Positions 52,446-63,910 of a stretch of DNA of 64,000 nt are shown in pieces. The notes under the pieces were generated by a model. The model had not been told where the DNA came from. It did no database searches and worked only from the letters and a program-made list of their open reading frames with translations. The position numbers were made by a program, and so were the translations under genes. How positions within the stretch are numbered: position 1 is the stretch's first letter; every line of letters starts with the position of its first letter. Origin of the DNA: Miscanthus floridulus (lineage: Eukaryota; Streptophyta; Magnoliopsida; Poales; Poaceae); the NCBI RefSeq assembly GCF_019320115.1, contig NC_089593.1, positions 39,502,675 through 39,566,674 on the forward strand, written 5' to 3'.

Positions 52446-55251
52446 TGTTTGGAACAAACCGTGCACTTATCTTGCACTAATACTAATACTATCTCCAAAC
52501 GGACTAAAACAAGATTCCACTTGAGCCTCATCGCCTAGGAGTTCCATCGGGTGCTTCCGAAATGATTTCCGAGCCTTGTTTGGCACAAACCATGCACCTA
52601 TCTTTCATTGATACTAACACTATCTCCAAACAGACTGAAACAAGATTCCACTTGAGCCTTGTCACCTAGGAGTTCCATTGGGTGTGTCCAAAATGATTTC
52701 TAAGCCTATAGTACATTAGGCACAAACCATGCACCTATCTTGCACTAAAACTAACACTATATCCAAACGGACCAAAACGAGATTTCACTTGAGCCTCGTC
52801 ACCAAGGAGTTCTATCGGGTGCGGTCAAAATGATTTCCGAGCCTTGTTTGGAACAAACCGTGCACCTATCTTGCACTAATACTAACACTAACTCCAAACG
52901 GACCGAAATAAGATTCCACTTAAGCCTCGTCATCTACGACATCCATCGGGTGCTTTCGAAATGATTCCCGAGCCTTGTTTGGCACAAACCATGCACCTAT
53001 CTTGCACTGATAATAACACTATCTTCAAACGGACCAAAACAAGATTCCACTTGAGCCTTGTCATCTAGGAGTTCCATCGGGTGCTTCCAAAATGATTTCC
53101 GAAACTTGTTTGGCACAAATCATGCACCTATCTTGCACTGATACTAACACTATCTCCAAACGGACCGAAACAAGATTCCACTTGAGCCTCGTCACCTAGG
53201 AGTACCATAGAGTGCATCCAAAATGATTTCTGAGCCTATGGTACGTTTGGCACAGGCCGTGCACCTATCTTGCACTAATACTAACACTATATCTAAATGG
53301 ACTGAAACGAGATTCCACTTGAGCCTCGTCACCTAGGAGTTCTATCGGGTGCGATCAAAATGATTTCCGAGCCTTGTTTGGAACAAACCGTGCACCTATC
53401 TTACACTAATACTAACACTATCTCCAAACGGACCGAAATAAGATTACACTTGAGCCTCAACACCTAAGAGTTCCATCGGGTGCTTCTGAAATGATTTTCA
53501 AGTCTTGTTTGGCACAAACCGTGCACCTATCTTGCACTGATACTAACACTATCTCCAAACGGACCGAAACAAGATTCCACTTGAGCCTCGTCACCTAGGA
53601 GTACCATCAGGTGCGTCCAAAATGATTTCTGATCCTATGGTATGTTTGGCACAAACCTTGCACCTATCTTGCACTGATACTAACACTATCTCCAAACAGA
53701 CCGAAACAAGATTCCACTTGAGCCTCGTCACCTTGGAGTTCTATCGGGTGCGGTCAAAATGATTTCTGAGCCTTGTTTGGAACAAACCGTGCACCTGTCT
53801 TGCAATAATACTAACACTATCTCCAAACGGACCGAAACAAGATTCCACTTGAGCCTCGTCACCTAGGAGTACCATCGGGTGCGTCCAAAATGATTTCTGA
53901 TCCTATGGTACGTTTGGCACAAACCGTGCACCTATCTTGCACTGATACAAACACTATCTCCAAATGGACCAAAACAAGATTCCACTTGAGCGCCGTCACC
54001 TAGGAGTACCATCGAGTGCATCCAAAACGATTTCTGAGCCTATGGTACTTTTGGCACAGACCGTGCACCTATCTTGCACTAATACTAACACTATATCCAA
54101 ACGGACCGAAACAAAATTCCACTTGAGCCTCGTCACCTAGGAGTTCTATCGGGTGCGGTCAAAATGATTTCCGAGCCTTGTTTGGAACAAACCGTGCACC
54201 TGTCTTGCACTAATACTAACACTATCTCCAAACGGACTGATACAAGATTCCACTTGAGCCTCGTCACCTAGGAGTACCATCGGGTGCGTCCAAAATGATT
54301 TCTGATCCTATGGTACGTTTAGCACAAACCATGCACCTATCTTGCACTAATCCTAACACTACATCCAAACGGACCGAAACGAGATTCCACTTGAGCCTCG
54401 TCACCTAGGAGTTCTATCGGGTGCGGTCAAAATGATTTCCGAGCCTTGTTTGGAACAAACCGTGCACCTGTCTTGCACTAATACTAACACTATCTCCAAA
54501 TGGACTGAAACAAGATTCCATTTGAGCCTTGTCACCTAGGAGTACCATCGGGTGTGTCCAAAATGATTTCTGAACATATGGTACATTTGGCACAAACCGT
54601 GCACCTATCTTGCACTAATCCTAACACTATATCCAAACAGACCGAAACGAGATTCCACTTGAGCCTCGTCACCTAGGAGTTCTATCGGGTGCGGTCAAAA
54701 TGATTTCCGAGCCTTGTTTGGAACAAACCGTGCACCTGTCTTGCACTAATACTAACACTATCTTCAAACGGACTGAAACAAGATTCCACTTGAGCCTCGT
54801 CACCTAGGAGTACCATCGGGTGCGTCCAAAATGATTTCTGATCCTATGGTACGTTTGGCACAAACCGTGCACCTATCTTGCACTAATCCTAACACTACAT
54901 CCAAATGGACCGAAACGAGATTCCACTTGAGCCTCGTCACCTAGGAGTTCTATCGGGTGCGGTCAAAATGATTTCCGAGCCTTGTTTGGAACAAACCGTG
55001 CACCTGTCTTGCACTAATACTAACACTATCTCCAAATGGACTAAAACAAGATTCCATTTGAGCCTTGTCACCTAGGAGTACCATCGGGTGTGTCCAAAAT
55101 GATTTCTGAACATATGGTACATTTGGCACAAACCGTGCACCTATCTTGCACTAATCCTAACACTATATCCAAACAGACCGAAACGAGATTCCACTTGAGC
55201 CTCGTCACCTAGGAGTTCTATCGGGTGCGGTCAAAATGATTTCAGAGCCTT
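52446..55251 (+). repeat. Variable-length HOR, 2,806 bp (21 monomers)
   Basis: Same starting monomers as the previous unit. Private variants CATAGAGTGC (near 53,208), CCTCAACACC (near 53,456), ATTTTCAAGTC (near 53,497) and GCGCCGTC (near 53,990) recur about 2,805 bp later. Its right part contains an internal 536-bp tandem repeat. Although it also has 21 monomers, its order and subtypes are not those of the 28-49 kb HOR. Confidence 0.8.
54123..55194 (+). repeat. Two tandem copies of a 536-bp tetramer
   Basis: Four monomers (131+137+131+137) repeated twice. Markers GATCCTATGG at 54,304 and 54,840, and TGAACATATG at 54,571 and 55,107, are 536 bp apart. Each tetramer is two 268-bp dimers of a GTTTGGAAC...CACCTGTC monomer and a GTTTGGCAC...CTAATCCTAAC monomer. 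A related but single tetramer lies near 56,990-57,440. Confidence 0.85.
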
Positions 55252-57520
55252 GTTTGGAACAAACCGTGCACTTATCTTGCACTAATACTAATACTATCTC
55301 CAAATGGACTGAAACAAGATTCCACTTGAGCCTCGTCGCCTAGGAGTTCCATCGGGTGCTTCCGAAATGATTTTCGAGCCTTGTTTGGCAAAAACCGTGC
55401 ACCTATCTTTCATTGATACTAACACTATCTCCAAACGGACTGAAACAAGATTCCACTAGAGCCTCGTCATCTAGGAGTTCCATCGGGTGCGTCCAAAATG
55501 ATTTCTAAGCCTATGGTACATTAGGCACAAACCATGCACCTATCTTGCACAAAAACTAACACTATATCCAAACGGACCAAAACAAGATTTCACTTGAGCC
55601 TCATCACCAAGGAGTTCTATCGGGTGCGGTCAAAATGATTTCCGAGCCTTGTTTGGAATAAACCGTGCACCTATCTTGCACTAATACTAACACTAACTCC
55701 AAACGGACCGAAACAAGATTCCACTTAAGCCTCGTCATCTACGAGATCCATCGGGTGCTTTCGAAATGATTTCCGAGCCTTGTTTGGAACAAACCGTGCA
55801 CCTATCTTGCACTGATACTAACACTATCTTCAAATGGACCAAAACAAGATTCCACTTGAGCCTCGTCATCTAGGAGTTCCATCGGGTGCTTCCGAAATGA
55901 TTTCCGAAACTTGTTTGGCACAAATCGTGCACCTATCTTGCACTGATACTAATACTATCTCCAAACGGACCGAAACAAGATTCCACTTGAGCCTCATCAC
56001 CTAGGAGTACCATAGAGTGCATCCAAAATGATTTCTAAGCCTATGGTACGTTTGGCACAGGCCGTGCACCTATCTTGCACTAATACTAACACTATATCTG
56101 AATGGACTGAAACGAGATTCCACTTGAGCCTCGTCACCTAGGAGTTCTATCGGGTGCGATCAAAATGATTTCTGAGCCTTGTTTGGAACAAACTGTGCAC
56201 CTATCTTACACTAATACTAACACTATCTCCAAACGGACCGAAATAAGATTCCACTTGAGCCTCAACACCTAAGAGTTCCATCGGGTGCTTCTGAAATGAT
56301 TTTCAAGTCTTGTTTGGCACAAACCGTGCACCTATCTTGCACTGATACTAACACTATCTCCAAATGGACCAAAACAAGATTCCACTTGGGCCTCGTCACC
56401 TAGGAGTTCCATTAGGTGCGTCCAAAATGATCTCTGATCCTATGGTACGTTTGGCACAAACCGTGCACCTATCTTGCGCTGATACCAACACTATCTCCAA
56501 ACAGATCGAAACAAGATTCCACTTGAGCCTCGTCACCTTGGAGTTCTATTGGGTGCGGTCAAAATTATTTCTGAGCCTTGTTTGGAACAAACCGTGCACC
56601 TATCTTGCACTAATACTAACACTATCTCCAAACGGACCGAAACAAGATTCCACTTGAGCCTCGTCACCTAGGAGTACCATCGGGTGCGTCCAAAATGATT
56701 TCTGATCCTATGGTACATTTGGCACAAACCATGCACCTATCTTGCACTGATACAAACCCTGTCTCCAAATGGACCAAAACAAGATTCCACTTGAGCGCCG
56801 TCACCTAGGAGTACCATCGAGTGCATCCAAAACGATTTCTGAGCCTATGGTACTTTTGGCACAGACCGTGCACCTATCTTGCACTAATACTAACACTATA
56901 TCCAAACGAACCGAAACGAGATTCCACTTGAGCCTCGTCACCTAGGAGTTCTATCAGGTGCGGTCAAAATGATTTCCGAGCCTTGTTTGGAACAAACCGT
57001 GCACCTGTCTTGCACTAATACTAACACTATCTCCAAACGGACTGAAACAAGATTCCACTTGAGCCTCGTCACCTAGGAGTACCATCAGGTGCGTCCAAAA
57101 TGATTTCTGATCCTATGGTACGTTTGGCACAAACCGTGCACCTATCTTGCACTAATCCTAACACTACATCCAAACAGACCGAAATGAGATTCCACTTGAG
57201 CCTCGTCACCTAGGAGTTCTATCGGGTGCGGTCAAAATGATTTCCGAGCCTTGTTTGGAACAAACCGTGCACCTGTCTTGCACTAATACTTACACTATCT
57301 CCAAATGGACTGAAACAAGATTCCACTTGAGCCTTGTCACCTAGGAGTACCATCGGGTGTGTCCAAAATGATTTCTGAACCTATGGTACATTTGGCACAA
57401 ACCGTGCACCTATCTTGCACTAATCCTAACACTATATCCAAACGGACCAAAATGAGATTCCACTTGAGCCTCGTCACCTAGGAGTTCTATCGGGTGCGGT
57501 CAAAATGATTTCTGAGCCTT
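55252..57520 (+). repeat. Variable-length HOR, 2,269 bp (17 monomers)
   Basis: It follows the 52,446 unit monomer by monomer in its left part (CATAGAGTGC near 56,012, CCTCAACACC near 56,262, GCGCCGTC near 56,796) but has fewer monomers in the dimer-rich right part, where the extra tetramer is absent. The length difference of 537 bp is four monomers. Confidence 0.8.
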
Positions 57521-59383
57521 GTTTGGAACAAACCGTGCACTTATCTTGCACTAATACTAATACTATCTCCAAACGGACTGAAACAAGATTCCACTTGAGC
57601 CTCGTCGCCTAGGAGTTCCATTGGGTGCTTCCGAAATGATTTCCGAGCCTTGTTTGGCACAAACCATGCACCTATCTTTCATTGATACTAACATTATCTC
57701 CAAACGGACTGAAACAAGATTCCACTTGAGCCTCATCACCAAGGAGTTCCATCGGGTGCGTCCAAAATGATTTCTGAGCCTATGGTACATTAGGCACAAA
57801 CCATGCACCTATCTTGCACTAAAACTAACACTATATCTAAACGGACCGAAACAAGATTTCACTTGAGCCTCGTCACCAAGGAGTTCTATCGGGTGCGGTC
57901 AAAATGATTTCCGAGCCTTGTTTGGAACAAACCGTACACCTGTCTTGCACTAATACTAACACTAACTCCAAACGGACCAAAACAAGATTCCACTTAAGCC
58001 TCGTCATCTAGAGATCCATCGGGTGCTTTTGAAATGATTTCTGAGCCTTGTTTGGCACAAACCGTGCACCTATCTTGCACTGATACTAACACTATCTTCA
58101 AATGGACCAAAACAAGATTCCACTTGAGCCTCGTCATCTAGGAGTTCCATCGGGTGCTTCCGAAATGATTTTCGAAACTTGTTTGGCACAAATCGTGCAC
58201 CTATCTTGCACTGATACTAACACTATCTCCAAACGGACCAAAACAAGATTCCACTTGAGCCTCGTCACCTAGGAGTACCATCGAGTGCATCCAAAACAAT
58301 TTCTGAGCCTATGGTACGTTTGGCACAGGCCGTGCACCTATCTTGCACTAATACTAACACTATATCTAAATGAACCAAAACGAGATTCCACTTGAGCCTC
58401 GTCACCTAGGAGTTCTATCGGGTGCGATCAAAATGATTTCTGAGCCATGTTTGGAACAAACCGTGTACCTATCTTACACTAATACTAACACTATCTCCAA
58501 ACGGACCGAAATAAGATTCCACTTGAGCCTCATCACCTAAGAGTTCCATCGGGTGCTTCTGAAATGATTTTCGAGTCTTGTTTGGCACAAACCGTGCACT
58601 TATCTTGCACTGATACTAACACTATCTCCAAACGGACCGAAACTTGATTCCACTTGAGCCTCGTCACCTAGGAGTACCATCGGGTGCGTCCAAAATGATT
58701 TCTGAGCCTATGGTACTTTTGGCACAGACTGTGCGCCTATCTTGCACTAATACTAACACTATATCCAAACGGACCGAAACGAGATTCCACTTGAGCCTCG
58801 TCACCTAGGAGTTCTATCGGGTGCGGTCAAAATGATTTCCGAGCCTTGTTTGGAACAAACCGTGCACCAATCTTGCACTAATACTAACACTATCTCCAAA
58901 CGGACTGAAACAAGATTCCACTTGAGCCTCGTCACCTAGGAGTACCATCGGGTGCGTCCAAAATGATTTCTGATCCTATGGTACGTTTGGCACAAACCGT
59001 GCACCTATCTTGCACTAATCCTAACACTATATCCAAACGGACCGAAACGAGATTCCACTTGAGCCTCGTCACCTAGGAGTTCTATTGGGTGCGGTCAAAA
59101 TGATTTCCGAGCCTTGTTTGGAACAAACCGTGCACCTGTCTTGCACTAATACTAACACTATCTCCAAACGGATTGAAACAAGATTCCACTTGAGCCTCGT
59201 CACCTAGGAGTACCATCGGGTGCGTCCAAAATGATTTCTGATCCTATGGTATGTTTGGCACAAACCGTGCACCTATCTTGCACTAATCCTAACACTATAT
59301 CCAAATGGACCGAAACGAGATTCCACTTGAGCCTCATCACCTAGGAGTTCTATCAGCTATGGTCAAAATGATTTCCGAGCCTT
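57521..59383 (+). repeat. Variable-length HOR, 1,863 bp (14 monomers)
   Basis: Same starting order: CACTTATC monomer, TTTCATTG monomer, CATTAGGCAC monomer, CTAACACTAAC monomer, TCTAGAGATCC. It ends in alternating 131/137 dimers (58,852-59,383). An odd CAGCTATGGTC stands in place of CGGGTGCGGTC near 59,354. Confidence 0.8.
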
Positions 59384-62163
59384 GTTTGGAACAAACCGTG
59401 CACTTATCTTGCACTAATACTAATACTATCTCCAAACGGACTGAAACAAGATTTCACTTGAGCCTCGTCGCCTAGGAGTTCCATCGGGTGCTTCCGAAAT
59501 GATTTCCGAGCCTTGTTTGGCACAAACCGTGCACCTATCTTTCATTGATACTAACACTATCTCCAAACGGACTGAAACGAGATTTCACTTGAGCCTCGTC
59601 ACCAAGGAGTTCTATCCGGTGCAGTCAAAATGATTTCCGAGCCTTGTTTGGAACAAACCGTGCACCTATCTTGCACTAATACTAACACTAACTCCAAACG
59701 GACTGAAACAAGATTCCACTTAAGCCTCGTCATCTATGAGATCCATCGGGTGGTTCCGAAATGATTTCCGAGCCTTGTTTGGCACAAACCGTGCACCTAT
59801 CTTGCACTGATACTAACACTATCTCCAAACGGAACGAAATAAGATTCCACTTGAGCCTCGTCATCTAGGAGTTCCATCGGGTGCTTTCGAAATGATTTCC
59901 GAAACTTGTTTGGCACAAATCGTGCACCTATCTTGCACTGATACTAACACTATCTCCAAACGGACCGAAACAAGATTCCACTTGAGCCTTGTCACCTAGG
60001 AGTACCATCGAGTGCGTCCAAAATGATTTCTGAGCCTATGGTACGTTTGGCACAGGCCGTGCACCTATCTTGCACTAATACTAACACTATATCTAAATGG
60101 ACTGAAACAAGATTCCACTTGAGCGTCGTCACCTAGGAGTTCTATCGGGTGCGATCAAAATGATTTCTGAGCCTTGTTTGGAACAAACCATGCACCTATC
60201 TTACACTAATACTAACACTATCTCCAAACGGACCAAAATAAGATTCCACTTGAGCTTCACCACCTAAGAGTTCCATCGGGTGCTTCTGAAATGATTTCTG
60301 AGTCTTGTTTGGCATAAACCGTGCACCTATCTTCCCCTGATACTAACACTATCTCCAAATGGACCAAAACAAGATTCCACTTGAGCCTCATCACCTAGGA
60401 GTACCATCGGGTGCGTCCAAAATGATTTCTGATCCTATGGTATGTTTGGCACAAACCGTGCACCTATCTTGCACTAATACTAACACTATATCCAAACGGA
60501 CTAAAATGAGATTCCACTTGAGCCTCGTCACCTAGGAGTTCTATCTGGTGCGGTCAAAATGATTTCCGAGCCTTGTTTGGAACAAACCGTGCACCTATCT
60601 TGCACTGATACTAACACTATCTCCAAATGGACCGAAACAAGATTCCACTTGAGCCTCGTCACCTAGGAGTTCTATCGGGTGCTTCCAAAATGATTTCCGA
60701 GCCTTGGTTGGCACAAACTGTGCACCTATCTTGCACTGATACTAACACTATCTCCAAACGGACTGAAACAAGATTCCACTTGAGCCTCGTCACCTAGGAG
60801 TTCCATCGGGTGCGTCCAAAACGATTTCTGGGCCTATGGTACATTAGGCACAAACCATGCAACTATCGTGCACTAAAACTAAAACTATATCCAAACGGAC
60901 CAAAACAATATTTCACTTGAGCCTCGTCACCTAGCAGTTCTATTGGGTGCGGTCAAAATGATTTCTAAGCCTTGTTTGGAACAAACCATGCAAATATCTT
61001 GCACTAATACTAACACTAACTCCAAATGGACCAAAACAAGATTCCACTTAAGCCTCGTCATCTATGAGATCCATCGGTTGCTTCTGAAATGATTTCCGAG
61101 CCTTGTTTGGCACGTTTGGCACTAATACTAACACTATATCCAAACAGACCGAAACAAGATTCCACTTGAGCCTCGTCACCTAGGAGTACCATCGGGTGTG
61201 TCCAAAACTATTTCTGAGCCTATGGTATGTTTGGCACAAACCGTGCACCTGTCTTGCACTAATACTAACACTATATCCAAACGGGCCGAAACGAGATTTC
61301 ACTTGAGCCTCGTCACCTAGGAGTTCTATCGGGTGCGGTCAGAATGATTTCTGAGCCTTATTTAGAAGAAACCATGCACCTGTCTTGCACTAATACTAAC
61401 ACTATCTCCAAATGGACCAAAACAAGATTCCACTTGAGCCTTGTCACCTAGGAGTACCATCGGGTGTGTCCAAAATGATTTCTGATCCTATGGTATGTTT
61501 GGCACAAACCGTGCACCTATCTTGCACTGATACTAACACTATCTCCAAATGGACCGAAACAAGATTCCACTTGAGCCTCGTCACCTAGGAGTACCATCGG
61601 GTGCATCCAAAATGATTTCTGATCCTGTGGTACGTTTGGCACAAATCGTGCACCTATCTTGCACTGATACAAACACTATCTCCAAATGGACCGAAAAAAG
61701 ATTCCACTTGAGCCTCGTCACCTAGGAGTTCTATTGGGTGCGGTCAAAATGATTTCCGAGCCTTGTTTGGAACAAACCATGCACCTGTCTAGCACTAATA
61801 CTAACACAATCTCTAAACGGACCGAAACAAGATTCCACTTGAGCCTCGTCATCTAGGAGTTCCATCGGGTGCTTCTGAAATGATTTCCGAGACTTGTTTG
61901 GCACAAACCGTGCACCTATATTGCACTAATACTAACACTATCTCCAAACGGACTGAAACAAGATTCCACTTGAGCCTCATCACCTAGGAGTACCATCGGG
62001 TGCGTCCAAAATGATTTTTGATCCTATGGTATGTTTGACACAAACCGTGGACCTATCTTGCACTAATCCTAACACTGTATCCAAACGGACCAAAACGAGA
62101 TTCCACTTGAGCCTCGTCACCTAGGAGTTCTATCGGGTGCGGTCAAAATGATTTTCGAGCCTT
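59384..62163 (+). repeat. Variable-length HOR, 2,780 bp (about 21 monomers)
   Basis: It starts with the same CACTTATC and TTTCATTG monomers. The length fits 21 monomers, seven of them long, minus the 13 bp missing from the aberrant monomer at 61,105. The left part has ACTAACACTAACTCC followed by TCTATGAGATCC, as at the left end of the window. The right end belongs to the 1,196-bp duplicated stretch. Confidence 0.75.
61105..61228 (+). repeat. Aberrant 124-bp monomer with core micro-duplication
   Basis: The core reads GTTTGGCAC GTTTGGCAC TAATAC: the GTTTGGCAC element occurs twice and the usual AAACCGTGCACCTATCTTG stretch is missing. The next core follows at 61,229, 124 bp on instead of 137. 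This fits a template switch between two cores or a replication error, and it is the only such structure I saw in the window. Confidence 0.87.
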
Positions 62164-62700
62164 GTTTGGAACAAACCGTGCACTTATCTTGCACTAATAC
62201 TAATACTATCTCCAAATGGACTAAAACAAGATTCTACTTGAGCCTCATCACCTAGGAGTTCCATCGGGTGCTTCTGAAATGATTTCCGAGCCTTGTTTGG
62301 CACAAACCGTGCACCTATCTTTCATTGATACTAACACTATCTCCAAACGGACTAAAACAAGATTCCACTTGAGCCTCGTCACCTAGGAGTTCCATCAGGT
62401 GCGTCCAAAACGATTTCTGAGCCTATGGTACATTAGGCACAAACCATGCACCTATCTTGCACTAAAACTAACACTATATCCAAATGGACCGAAACGAGAT
62501 TTCACTTGAGCCTCGTCACCTAGGAGTTCTATCGGGTGCGGTCAAAATGATTTCTAAGCCTAGTTTGGAACAAACCGTGCAAATATCTTGCACTAATACT
62601 AACACTAACTCCAAACGGCTAAAACAAGATTCCACTTAAGCCTCGTCATCTACGAGATCCATCGGTTCCTTCTGAAATGATTTCCGAGCCTTGTTTGGCA
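61510..62700 (+). repeat. 1,196-bp tandem duplication, copy 1 (9 monomers)
   Basis: Nine monomers repeated with a spacing of 1,196 bp. Markers: GATCCTGTGG at 61,621 and 62,817, CACAATCTC near 61,805 and 63,001, and AAACGGCTAAAAC near 62,613 and 63,809. The sum fits nine monomers, three of them long, less one base lost in the AAACGGCTAAAAC monomer. The left junction lies between about 61,495 and 61,560. Confidence 0.83.
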
Positions 62701-63910
62701 CAAACCGTGCACCTATCTTGCACTGATACTAACACTATCTCCAAATGGACCGAAACAAGATTCCACTAGAGCCTCGTCACCTAGGAGTACCATCGGGTGC
62801 ATCCAAAATGATTTCTGATCCTGTGGTACGTTTGGCACAAATCGTGCACCTATCTTGCACTGATACAAACACTATCTCCAAATGGACCGAAACAAGATTC
62901 CACTTGAGCCTCGTCACCTAGGAGTTCTATTGGGTGCGGTCAAAATGATTTCCGAGCCTTGTTTGGAACAAACCATGCACCTGTCTAGCACTAATACTAA
63001 CACAATCTCTGAACGGACCGAAACAAGAATCCACTTGAGCCTCGTCATCTAGGAGTTCCATCGGGTGCTTCCGAAATGATTTCCGAGACTTGTTTGGCAC
63101 AAACCGTGCACCTATATTGCACTAATACTAACACTATCTCCAAACGGACTGAAACAAGATTCCACTTGAGCCTCGTCACCTAGGAGTACCATCGGGTGCG
63201 TCCAAAATGATTTTTGATCCTATGGTATGTTTGACACAAACCGTGCACCTATCTTGCACTAATCCTAACACTGTATCCAAACGGACCAAAACGAGATTCC
63301 ACTTGAGCCTCGTCACCTAGGAGTTCTATCGGGTGCGGTCAAAATGATTTCCGAGCCTTGTTTGGAACAAACCGTGCACTTATCTTGCACTAATACTAAT
63401 ACTATCTCCAAACGGACTGAAACAAGATTCTACTTGAGCCTCATCACCTTGGAGTTCCATCGGGTGCTTCTGAAATGATTTCCGAGCCTTGTTTGGCACA
63501 AACCGTGCACCTATCTTTCATTGATACTAACACTATCTCCAAACGGACTAAAACAAGATTCCACTTGAGCCTCGTCACCTAGGAGTTCCATCAGGTGCGT
63601 CCAAAACGATTTCTGAGCCTATGGTACATTAGGCACAAACCATGCACCTATCTTGCACTAAAACTAACACTATATCCAAATGGACCGAAACGAGATTTCA
63701 CTTGAGCCTCGTCACCTAGGAGTTCTATCGGGTGCGGTCAAAATGATTTCTAAGCCTTGTTTGGAACAAACCGTGCAAATATCTTGCACTAATACTAATA
63801 CTAACTCCAAACGGCTAAAACAAGATTCCACTTAAGCCTCGTCATCTACGAGATCCATCGGTTGCTTCTGAAATGATTTCCGAGCCTTGTTTGGTACAAA
63901 CCGTGCACCT
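62701..63910 (+). repeat. 1,196-bp tandem duplication, copy 2 (9 monomers)
   Basis: Second copy, nearly identical to the first; for example CATCGGTTCC (62,661) against CATCGGTTGC (63,857), and TCTGAACGG against TCTAAACGG. After about 63,910 the text could be the start of a third copy, but the window ends too soon to tell. Confidence 0.82.

Noticed and set aside
762..57808. Many open reading frames of 60-99 codons on both strands
   Set aside because: They are frames through satellite monomers, overlap each other on opposite strands, recur at repeat spacing, and have low-complexity related products with no known domain. No start context or codon bias suggests coding.
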